Part shown: positions 1 to 5,817 of the stretch, one piece after another
How positions within the stretch are numbered: position 1 is the first letter of the stretch
Layout of the letters: each line of letters begins with the position of its first letter
Assembly (NCBI GenBank): GCA_945947925.1
Contig: CAMEZU010000056.1
Span: forward strand, 1 to 8,999
Reading direction: 5' to 3'
DNA: 8,999 bases
Source of the DNA: an uncultured Verrucomicrobiota bacterium
Lineage (GTDB): Bacteria; Verrucomicrobiota; Kiritimatiellia; RFP12; UBA1067
The notes under the pieces: model-generated
Told to the model about the DNA's origin: nothing
Seen by the model: only the letters and a program-made list of their open reading frames with translations
The model's database searches: none
Position numbers and translations under genes: made by a program

Positions 1-53
1 GACCCGAATGCCGCTAACTTAAGGACCGGTCAGTTGCATGAGACTACTTTAGA

Positions 54-83
54 AGTATGAAGTATGAGCGATGAATGATGAAT
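54..83. repeat. Two adjacent pairs of tandem heptamers
   Basis: AGTATGA occurs twice in tandem (54-60, 61-67). After two bases GATGAAT also occurs twice in tandem (70-76, 77-83). The patch is AT-rich against the GC-rich genes and lies just upstream of the promoter-like sequence of the lipoprotein gene. No function can be read from it; it resembles short slippage-derived repeats. The repeats are exact in the sequence; any role is unknown. Confidence 0.6.
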
Positions 84-99
84 GGTCGACTCGGTCTTG

Positions 100-128
100 T
101 TGTTTCTCCGACGGACTTTTAGTATAAT
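100..128 (+). promoter_or_regulatory. Probable sigma-70-type promoter of the lipoprotein/hydrolase unit
   Basis: A perfect TATAAT lies at 123-128. A weak -35 candidate, TTGTTT at 100-105, is 17 bp upstream. Transcription would start near 135, leaving a leader of about 65 nt before the ATG at 201. The -10 match is strong; the -35 matches only TTG of the consensus. No terminator-like hairpin is evident between position 1 and this site. Confidence 0.5.
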
Positions 129-200
129 GATGCCAACTGGAGACTCCACGACGGGGCCGTATCACCAAATCAATCAACACCAACAAGGGGAAATACATAC

Positions 201-575
201 ATGAAGAAGTGTCTCAGCATGCTCGGCATGGCCGCGCTGGCCGTTCTTTGCTTCACCGGCTGCTCGAAGGGTCCGGACGACGTCGCCATCAAGTTCAACG
301 AAGCCTTGGCAGAGATGAACATCGAAAAGGCCAGCAAATACGCCAACGAGGACACCCAGAAGCTCCTGAAGATGTTTGAAACGATGGCCGACGCCGAGGC
401 GAAGGAAAAGGCGAAGAAGGAAGGCGAAGGCATCACCTTCAAGGCCGTCGAGACGAAGATCGACGGCGACAAGGCCACGGTCAAGATCGAATGCACGAAG
501 GACGGCAAGACCGAGACGAAGGACGTTGACCTCGTCAAGGTCGACGGCGAGTGGAAGGTTGCGATGAAGAAGTGA
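201..575 (+). CDS. Small lysine-rich lipoprotein, DUF4878-like
   Basis: This 124-residue protein should be an envelope lipoprotein. It opens with MKK, a hydrophobic stretch (about residues 5-19) and the lipobox-like FTGC, with Cys21 as the lipidation site. The mature part starts with a helical, charge-rich segment (FNEALAEMNIEKASKYANED) and a Lys/Glu/Ala stretch (about 66-76). It ends in a beta-rich region with a VDLVKVDGEWKV motif. That architecture matches DUF4878-type lipoproteins of the NTF2-like fold, many of which come from Bacteroidota and PVC bacteria; their function is unknown. An AAGGGG ribosome-binding site (185-190) lies 10 nt before the ATG. The stop overlaps the start of the downstream hydrolase gene, so the two are probably co-translated. 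The lipoprotein call is firm; the family assignment is from memory of motifs. Confidence 0.85.
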   Translation: MKKCLSMLGMAALAVLCFTGCSKGPDDVAIKFNEALAEMNIEKASKYANEDTQKLLKMFETMADAEAKEKAKKEGEGITFKAVETKIDGDKATVKIECTKDGKTETKDVDLVKVDGEWKVAMKK

Positions 576-1195
576 GGTCCTTTCGACCGATCTGCGGTCT
601 GGCGCTGACGCTTTGCCTCTTCGGCGGCGCGGCGCAGGCTGAAACTCCGGCAGTCGAACCGGCCTGGCGGCAATCCCCTCCCGAGGGGGTTGCCGTCGGT
701 GATTTGGTCTTCCGCCGCGGACAGGGAATGTGGACGCCCTACTTCATCAACATGTCCACCCGCGAGAAGCGCTTCTCCCACGTCGGCATCGTCGCGCGCG
801 TCGGCGGCGGCACGGCGGACATCCTCCATTCTGACGCCCACGAAACGACCGGCATCGGCTGCGTGCGCGTCGAGGACTGGCGCGGCTTCTACTCCAACAC
901 CCTCGAATGCGCCGTCTACCGCTATGCGGGACCGAACGCCGCAACGGTCATCCCGAAATTCGTCGCCAAGGGACGCGAGAAGCTCGGCGTCCCCTTCGAC
1001 TCCGCCTTTGACCTCTCGACCGACGACCGGCTCTATTGCACAGAATTCATCCGCTACGCCGTCAACGAAGCCGTCGGGAAGTCCCTGATCAACCCCGTTG
1101 CAATCAACGGACAGGCTTTCATTCCCCTGGACGAAGTCTACCGCAAGGACTTCGAGAAGGTCTACGACTCGAAGGCTCCCGCCCCCGCGCCCTGA
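572..1195 (+). CDS. Exported YiiX/YebB-like permuted papain-fold cysteine hydrolase (C92 family)
   Basis: I place the start at GTG 572, giving 207 aa. It overlaps the lipoprotein stop as GTGA, and the product then begins with a clean signal peptide (MRSFRP, hydrophobic core LALTLCLFGGA, cleavage after AQA at about residue 23). The in-frame GTG at 551 would add an acidic MEGCDEE segment, unsuitable for export. The mature domain has the order expected of permuted NlpC/P60-like amidases: GDLVFRRG (43-50), FSHVGIV with the probable catalytic His70, then YCTEFIRYAV with the probable nucleophile Cys156 and nearby Glu158. Known relatives (YiiX, YaeF, YebB) are presumed amidases or peptidases acting on cell-wall or lipid-linked amides; the substrate here is unknown. 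The 3' end (APAPAP tail) overlaps the convergent hemD gene by 34 bp, leaving no room for a terminator. Confidence 0.85.
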   Translation: MRSFRPICGLALTLCLFGGAAQAETPAVEPAWRQSPPEGVAVGDLVFRRGQGMWTPYFINMSTREKRFSHVGIVARVGGGTADILHSDAHETTGIGCVRVEDWRGFYSNTLECAVYRYAGPNAATVIPKFVAKGREKLGVPFDSAFDLSTDDRLYCTEFIRYAVNEAVGKSLINPVAINGQAFIPLDEVYRKDFEKVYDSKAPAPAP

Positions 1196-1809
1196 CCCAG
1201 GCGGTCCAATGTCGCCTGCGTCGACGGACCGATCGCGTGGCAGACGGTTTTTCCCGTCGCGACCGCCAGCACCCGCTCAACCGACGACGAACACGTGAAA
1301 TACGCCGCATCATACGCGGAAAGGTCGATCGGTCCCAGCGGCACCGGCACGTTCTCGTACGCATCGACCGCCGTGTAATCGCAAACCGCCGCCAGCGCCG
1401 CGAGCGAATCCGCCGCATTCCGCGCCTTCAGGCGCACCACGCGGTCCGTCGGCCTGAGCCGAGGTCCCAGCTCCGCCAGCAGCGTCGCACTGTCAGAACG
1501 GGACGGACGAAACGCAACGGAAACGCCTGCAGCCGCTGCCGCAGCAGCCGTCGCCGGACCGACAACCGCCACCCTCGGACCGACTGCCAGCGCCCCCTCA
1601 GGAAGCGACGGACGTCCCGTCCGTCGCAGGCCGGCCAGCGCGCGAACGGCGTGCCGGCTCGTGACGACCAGCCAGTCGCACGGCGGCAACACCACGGGAA
1701 GCCGCACGATCCGACCGACCGTCACCTCGACGACCTCGTTTCCTTCCGCACGCAGGCGCGCGGCTACCGCAGACTCGGCGTCCCCGATCCTCGGCACGAG
1801 CCACCTCAC
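1162..1809 (-). CDS. hemD: Uroporphyrinogen-III synthase
   Basis: It cyclises hydroxymethylbilane with inversion of ring D to give uroporphyrinogen III, in the cytoplasm. I choose GTG 1809 (215 aa): it overlaps the SUMT stop as GTGA, and a GGAGG site (1817-1821) sits 7 nt upstream. The alternative GTG at 1815 would be only 1 nt from that site. Two-domain HemD features are visible: MRWLVPRIG at the N-terminus, CDWLVVTSRHAVRAL (44-58), VAVVGPATAAAA (80-91), AYFTCSSSVERVL (169-181) and CHAIGPSTQATLDRLG (190-205), the C-terminal Ile-Gly-x-x-Thr motif. Sequence identity in this family is always low, so the hemC/SUMT neighbours matter for the call. The protein is shorter than the usual roughly 240-260 aa: after the last motif only a Gly/Ala tail remains instead of the final helix. 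That tail is encoded within the overlap with the convergent hydrolase gene. Confidence 0.88.
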   Translation of the reverse strand: MRWLVPRIGDAESAVAARLRAEGNEVVEVTVGRIVRLPVVLPPCDWLVVTSRHAVRALAGLRRTGRPSLPEGALAVGPRVAVVGPATAAAAAAAGVSVAFRPSRSDSATLLAELGPRLRPTDRVVRLKARNAADSLAALAAVCDYTAVDAYENVPVPLGPIDLSAYDAAYFTCSSSVERVLAVATGKTVCHAIGPSTQATLDRLGQGAGAGAFES

Positions 1810-2561
1810 GGACACGCCTCCACGACACCGCCTACGACGATGACCGCCGGCGAGACAAGCCCCGCCTCCCCGACGCGCGCGGCGATGTCCGCCAGCGTCC
1901 CGCGCACCTCGCGCTGCTCCGGCAGCGTCGCGCGGGAGATGACGGCGACCGGTGTCACCGGGGCGGCACCAGCGGAAGCGAACCGCGCCGCGATTTCACC
2001 GACCAGCGACAGCCCCATCAGGAAGACACACGTGCCGCCGGCCTTCACCAGCGCCGCGAAATCGATATCCGCAAGCGCATCGTTCCGGTCGTGGGCCGTG
2101 AAGACGTGAAAACCGCTCGCCACGCCCCGATGCGTCACGGGAATCCCCGCCGCCGCCGGACCCGCCACCGCCGAGGTGACGCCCGGCACCACCGCGCACG
2201 GGATGCCCCGCGCCCGCAGGAAGTTGAGCTCCTCGCCGCCGCGTCCGAAGACGAACGGATCCCCGCCCTTCAGCCGCACGACCTGGAGTCCGCGTCCCGC
2301 CCGCTCCGCCAAAAGCGCGTTGATCTCCTCCTGCGGCAGCGTGTGGTTGTGCGTCTCCTTCCCGACATAGACGAGCTCGCACCCTGGTTTCGCCTTCCCG
2401 AGGAGTTCCGGCGACACGAGCCTGTCGTAGACGATGCAGTCCGCCGCGCGGATCGCCTTGAGTCCCTTCAGGGTCATGAGTTCGGGATCTCCCGGACCCG
2501 CCCCGACCAGGACGACCGGGAGGATTGGATGTTGAGGAGGTTTGGATGTTTGGATGGACAT
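1806..2561 (-). CDS. cobA: Uroporphyrinogen-III C-methyltransferase (SUMT), single domain
   Basis: It transfers two methyl groups from S-adenosylmethionine to uroporphyrinogen III to make precorrin-2, the branch point to siroheme and cobalamin. The ATG at 2561 gives 251 aa, 19 nt after the hemC stop; a longer reading to 2642 would run into hemC. Family blocks in order: VVLVGAGPGDPELMTLKG (16-33), VVRLKGGDPFVFGRGGEE (94-111), VPGVTSAVAGPAAAGIPVTH (125-144), CVFLMGLSLVGEIAARF (178-194), VAVISRATLPEQREVRGTL (205-223) and SPAVIVVGGVV (237-247). These are classical tetrapyrrole-methylase motifs. The protein has no CysG-type dehydrogenase/chelatase domain and no HemD fusion; hemD follows as a separate overlapping gene. 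No clear ribosome-binding site precedes the start. Residues 2-14 are encoded by a low-complexity octamer repeat. The symbol could equally be sumT. Confidence 0.93.
   Translation of the reverse strand: MSIQTSKPPQHPILPVVLVGAGPGDPELMTLKGLKAIRAADCIVYDRLVSPELLGKAKPGCELVYVGKETHNHTLPQEEINALLAERAGRGLQVVRLKGGDPFVFGRGGEELNFLRARGIPCAVVPGVTSAVAGPAAAGIPVTHRGVASGFHVFTAHDRNDALADIDFAALVKAGGTCVFLMGLSLVGEIAARFASAGAAPVTPVAVISRATLPEQREVRGTLADIAARVGEAGLVSPAVIVVGGVVEACP
2522..2560. repeat. GGATG-rich low-complexity stretch with tandem octamer inside the SUMT 5' end
   Basis: On the + strand TTTGGATG occurs twice in tandem (2541-2548, 2549-2556). Related GGATG units occur at 2526-2530 and 2552-2556. The patch encodes the variable N-terminal leader of SUMT, before its first conserved motif. 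The unit length is not a multiple of three, so gain or loss of one copy would shift the frame just after the start codon. Confidence 0.6.
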
Positions 2562-2580
2562 CGGACGGATGAACAAGGCA

Positions 2581-3426
2581 TTAAGACGACGGCTTTTCGT
2601 AAAAGCTCTCCAGCTTGAGTTCGCCGTCCACGACATGCGCATAGGCGGCGACAGCCTCGTGGCAGGTCGCGCCCGTCGCCTTCAGAAAGGACCTCTCGGC
2701 CTGCGCCATGGCCTCGGCCTCGTCGTCCCCGAGCGCATCGACCATCGCCTTCAGGCTCTCGGACGCCGCGCGGAGCTCGATCGCGAGCTGCCCCTGGTTC
2801 GGCGCGGGGATCATCCACGTCGGATCGAGATACGCCGTGACGGCGTCCTCCCGCCCGAGCCGCCTGAGTCCTGCCGCCGCCAGCACGATCGCATCGAGCC
2901 GCAGCTCGTCCGCCGCCGGCTCGAAGAGCTTTCGGAGCCGCGTGTCGACGTTGCCGCGGATGTCGACGACACGGAGGTCGGGACGCTTCCGCTTCAGGAA
3001 CAGCGTCCGCCGCACGCTCCCGGTCGCGACCGTCGCACCGGGAGGCAGGAGATCAAGCGAATCATCCGAGCCGGGCACCCTGCGAGAGCGCAGGCAGGTC
3101 GGGGACACGACCAGCGCGTCACGCGGATCCTCGCGCGTCCAGGCCTTCGCCAGACAGAGGCCTTCGGGCTGCTCGGCGGGAAGGTCCTTCATCGAATGGA
3201 CCGCGAGGTCGATCTCACCCGCGAGCAGGGCCCGCTCGATCTCCCGGACGAAGACCCCGCTTCCGCCGATGGCGGAGAGCGGACGATCCGTCACGCGGTC
3301 CCCCTTCGTCACGATCGGCACAAGCTCGAAACCGTGTTCCGGGTACGCGGAAGCGAGGCGGTCCCGCACAAGGGACGCCTGAACCGTCGCGAGCCGTGAG
3401 CCGCGCGTTCCGATACGATAGGTCAT
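2581..3426 (-). CDS. hemC: Porphobilinogen deaminase (hydroxymethylbilane synthase)
   Basis: It joins four porphobilinogen molecules into hydroxymethylbilane on a covalently bound dipyrromethane cofactor, in the cytoplasm. The 281-aa product has the full set of motifs: RIGTRGSRLA (4-13), LAVHSMKDLPAE (74-85) with catalytic Asp81, ATGSVRRTLFL (134-144), VDIRGNVDTRLRKL (154-167), AIVLAAAGLRRLG (179-191) and IPAPNQGQLAIE (206-217). The cofactor-binding cysteine is Cys255 in TGATCHEAVAAYA; the more usual context is GGCQ/GGCH, so the residue before Cys is altered. The protein ends soon after this loop and lacks about 25-30 residues of domain 3 found in the usual roughly 305-315 aa enzymes. The start lies 12 nt after the hemA stop, has no ribosome-binding site, and is preceded 6 nt upstream by TATAAT. 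Confidence 0.95.
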   Translation of the reverse strand: MTYRIGTRGSRLATVQASLVRDRLASAYPEHGFELVPIVTKGDRVTDRPLSAIGGSGVFVREIERALLAGEIDLAVHSMKDLPAEQPEGLCLAKAWTREDPRDALVVSPTCLRSRRVPGSDDSLDLLPPGATVATGSVRRTLFLKRKRPDLRVVDIRGNVDTRLRKLFEPAADELRLDAIVLAAAGLRRLGREDAVTAYLDPTWMIPAPNQGQLAIELRAASESLKAMVDALGDDEAEAMAQAERSFLKATGATCHEAVAAYAHVVDGELKLESFYEKPSS

Positions 3427-3432
3427 GCAGAT

Positions 3433-3438
3433 ATTATA
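3433..3438 (-). promoter_or_regulatory. TATAAT directly before hemC, possible internal leaderless promoter
   Basis: A perfect leftward TATAAT lies between the hemA stop and the hemC ATG, with 6 nt to the start codon. A transcript would begin at or next to the ATG, which fits the lack of a ribosome-binding site. No convincing -35 hexamer is seen 16-18 bp upstream. It may be chance in a short AT-rich gap. Confidence 0.3.
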
Positions 3439-4398
3439 TCATTTGGCAGAAGAGGAGCTTGAGCAGACGCCGCCCAACGTGTTCAGCCAGGCGGCGGTCT
3501 TCGCGACGGCTTCGGAGACGATGACGCGACTGGCGGCGAGGAGTGCGGCGCGCTCGTCGCGGTCGCCCTGGGCGAGCTCGCCGATCGTCTCGAGCGAGAG
3601 GACCGTCGCGCCGGGAAGGTCTGCGACGGACGGCTCCACGTCGTGCGGCGCGGCGAGGTCGAGGAACGTGACCGGATGCGTCAGAGCAAGCCGCGCGCGC
3701 TCGACGACGACGTGCGGCGAGGCCGTGGCGGAGACGACGATGTCGCTCGCGGCGATCGCCGCATAGCGGTCGGCATAGTCCACGACCGTCACGCCGTAGT
3801 CGCGCGCGAGGTGCTGCGCGCGTTCGGGACTCCGGTTGCAGGCCGCAATCGAGGCCGCGCCCTTTTCGGACGCGATCTTCACCGCGAGGGTGCCCGTCTT
3901 GCCGCTGCCGATGACGAAGACTCGGCGTCCCGCGAAGCCGGTGCGGGTCGCAACGAGGTCGAGGCCCGCGCGGCAGACGGACGGCGAAACGGCGCCGAGG
4001 TCGAGCTCGGTGCGGACGCGTTTCGCGCACGTGATGGCGTCCCGCAGGATGCGGTCCAGCTGCTTGCCGACCGTGCCTGCGGCCTGCGCTGCGGCATAGG
4101 CGTCCTTGAGCTGGCCGAGGATCTGGTATTCGCCGAAGACCATGGATTCGAGTCCCGACGCGACGCGGAAAAGGTGCGCGAGGGCGGCCGATCCGACGTA
4201 GACGCGAGAGTCCCCTTCGCGTGCAACAGAATCGCGTGATGAGGACTCCTCCCAGTAGAAAGCTTCACTGCGGTTGCAGGTGAAAAGGAGGAGACGCTGG
4301 GGCGCATCAAGCTTCTCCAGCGCTGCGCGACACCGTGCCAGGGCGGCGGTATCCGCCGCCCTGTAGTCAAGTCCGACCGAACGGAAGACGCCCGCCAT
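3439..4398 (-). CDS. hemA: Glutamyl-tRNA reductase, short form lacking most of the dimerisation domain
   Basis: It reduces glutamate on tRNA-Glu to glutamate-1-semialdehyde with NADPH, the first committed C5-pathway step. ATG 4398 overlaps the stop of the FAD oxidoreductase gene by one base (TGATG), giving 319 aa. Diagnostic features: FTCNRSEAFYW (39-49) with nucleophile Cys41, HLFRVASGLESMVFGE (75-90) with the conserved His75, and QILGQLKDAY (92-101). The NADPH domain follows: FVIGSGKTGTLA (161-172), ACNRSPERA (186-194), DIVVSATASPHVV (219-231) and FLDLAAPHDVEP (245-256). Deviations: the usual GLxH near the N-terminus reads GLDY, the PRD motif reads PHD, and the linker between the Cys and His motifs is short. 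After the AAWLNTLGG region it stops with a serine-rich tail, whereas typical enzymes have about 100 more residues forming the dimer domain. Catalytic residues are intact, so I expect activity. Confidence 0.92.
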   Translation of the reverse strand: MAGVFRSVGLDYRAADTAALARCRAALEKLDAPQRLLLFTCNRSEAFYWEESSSRDSVAREGDSRVYVGSAALAHLFRVASGLESMVFGEYQILGQLKDAYAAAQAAGTVGKQLDRILRDAITCAKRVRTELDLGAVSPSVCRAGLDLVATRTGFAGRRVFVIGSGKTGTLAVKIASEKGAASIAACNRSPERAQHLARDYGVTVVDYADRYAAIAASDIVVSATASPHVVVERARLALTHPVTFLDLAAPHDVEPSVADLPGATVLSLETIGELAQGDRDERAALLAASRVIVSEAVAKTAAWLNTLGGVCSSSSSAK

Positions 4399-5804
4399 CA
4401 GCCGTGATAGACGTTCTGCCGATCGAGTTCCCGCGCAAGGTCGGAGAACGCGAGCGCGCGGGGCGTGACGCCCTTCTGCGCCGCCAGCGCCGCGGCGATG
4501 CCGGCGGCCTGTCCGGTCACGAAGCACGGACAGATCAGGCGGAACGTGTCGATCGTATCGCCCTTGCCGAGGCAACGGCCCGCACAGAGGAGATTGTCGA
4601 TCTTCTTCGGCAAGAGCTGGCGGTAGGGAATGGCGAAGGCCGCATGGGGGCCGTCGTGTCCGCACCAGCCGATGCAGTCGTCAAACGTGAGCCCCTCGAA
4701 GATCTCCTTGCGCCCGATGACGAGCTCGGCGTCGACAAGGCGCGTGCCGCGCACGCCGATTTGCGAAGCCGAGCTGGAGGTATAGACCTTCTCCCAGCCC
4801 GGGGTCGCGCGCATGGCCTGGACCCTCTTCCAGTTCTCCTTGCGTTGCGCGATCTCGACGCGGGTGAGATCGCGAACAGAGAGCGCGTTCGCGGTCATCA
4901 TCGTGCCGCCGCCCCAGCGGGCGTCGGGATTTCCCTCGTTGCCGCGGTCGGGCCACTTCGGCTTCTCGCCCTTCGGCGGTACGATCGTGTCCATGTTGGC
5001 CCAGCGGAAGACCGTCGAGGTCGCCGCCGTGATCTGCTTGTAGTCGCCGCCCGCCTTGAAGAGCATGTCCGCGTCGCCCGTGCAGTCGACGACCTGCTTG
5101 GCGAGAATCGCCTGACGGCCTTCCTTCGACTCGAAGACGACGCCGAGCACCTTGTCGCCGTCCTGGATCGTGTCCACGCCCCAGCAGTGGAAGAACATCT
5201 CGAGGTTCTTCTGTTCGGCCACCATCTCGTCCATCAGGAACTTCGCCGCCTCGGGATCGACCGTCGGGAGCCAGTGCTTCTTCGGACACGTATTTTGGGG
5301 CTGGCTGGAAAAGGTCGTGCCGTACTGGCCGACGCGCGTCATGAACTCCTCGCAGACGCCGCGCGTGACAAGATCCCATCGGCCGCCCGTATGGCGCGAG
5401 GTCGCGAGCATGATGAGCACCATGCCGTTGGTGAAGAGTCCGCCCAGGGACCCGTACCGCTCGACGAGCGCGACCTTCGCTCCGGCGCGCGCGGCGGAGA
5501 GAGCCGCGGCGAAGCCCGCAGGACCGCCGCCCACGACCACGACGTCGGTCTCGTGGAAGACCGGCAGCTCCTTCGCGGGCTCGCAGACCTTGCCGTCCTT
5601 GAGGAAGCAGCTCGGTCCGTCCGTCATCGTATGCTCGAGCGGAAAGATGTGCTTGCCGAACCAGACGTTCTGCGGATCGCCGCAACTGCCCTTCGGCAGC
5701 TTGCTCATGTCCGGCACGTACTCATCGGCAAAGGCCGCCCCCGTTGCGACGGCCGCACCGCCCAGTCCCAGTTTCCTCAAGAATTCGCGTGTCGTAATCT
5801 GCAT
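4398..5804 (-). CDS. FAD-dependent oxidoreductase (FAD_oxidored family) with signal-like leader
   Basis: This 468-aa protein is a flavin oxidoreductase of unknown substrate. The start at ATG 5804 has a GAAAGGA site 6 nt upstream; a longer reading to 5828 would remove that spacing and bury the leader. The N-terminus TTREFLRKLGLGG plus an Ala-rich core ending near AFA (about 26) resembles a Tat signal peptide, but the twin arginine is Thr-Arg instead of Arg-Arg. The FAD-binding Rossmann motif is VVVVGGGPAGFAAALSAA (88-105) ending at Glu115. Family landmarks follow: DCTGDADMLFKAG (240-252), IGVRGTRLVDAEL (349-361), IPYRQLLPKKIDNLLCAGR (392-410) and CFVTGQAAGIAAALAAQKG (427-445), closing with a NVYHG C-terminus. 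Such proteins are abundant in PVC bacteria. It directly precedes hemA with overlapping stop/start, in a slot where other operons may carry a precorrin-2 dehydrogenase; a tetrapyrrole role is only inference. Confidence 0.9.
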   Translation of the reverse strand: MQITTREFLRKLGLGGAAVATGAAFADEYVPDMSKLPKGSCGDPQNVWFGKHIFPLEHTMTDGPSCFLKDGKVCEPAKELPVFHETDVVVVGGGPAGFAAALSAARAGAKVALVERYGSLGGLFTNGMVLIMLATSRHTGGRWDLVTRGVCEEFMTRVGQYGTTFSSQPQNTCPKKHWLPTVDPEAAKFLMDEMVAEQKNLEMFFHCWGVDTIQDGDKVLGVVFESKEGRQAILAKQVVDCTGDADMLFKAGGDYKQITAATSTVFRWANMDTIVPPKGEKPKWPDRGNEGNPDARWGGGTMMTANALSVRDLTRVEIAQRKENWKRVQAMRATPGWEKVYTSSSASQIGVRGTRLVDAELVIGRKEIFEGLTFDDCIGWCGHDGPHAAFAIPYRQLLPKKIDNLLCAGRCLGKGDTIDTFRLICPCFVTGQAAGIAAALAAQKGVTPRALAFSDLARELDRQNVYHG

Positions 5805-5810
5805 GGTATT

Positions 5811-5817
5811 TCCTTTC
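5811..5817 (-). promoter_or_regulatory. Ribosome-binding site fixing the FAD gene start, overlapping the GH3 stop
   Basis: Leftward GAAAGGA ends 6 nt before ATG 5804. It overlaps the TGA stop of the GH3 gene (5816-5818), so terminating ribosomes would arrive on this site. It is one of the few clear ribosome-binding sites in the leftward run and decides the start codon. Confidence 0.7.

Noticed and set aside
1..60. Open + strand frame from the left edge to a TGA at 58-60
   Set aside because: Only 19 codons, with no recognisable motif; too short to distinguish from chance.
551..571. Upstream GTG start for the hydrolase
   Set aside because: It would place acidic residues before the signal peptide; GTG 572 in the GTGA overlap gives a clean signal sequence.
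170..841. Long minus-strand frame opposite the lipoprotein and hydrolase genes
   Set aside because: It spans two well-supported genes on the other strand, is Ser/Ala/Phe-rich by mirror coding of their Lys/Glu codons, and has no family motif.
2562..2642. Extended N-terminus of SUMT
   Set aside because: It would run 62 bases into the well-supported hemC 3' end and adds no conserved sequence; the methylase motif begins shortly after ATG 2561.
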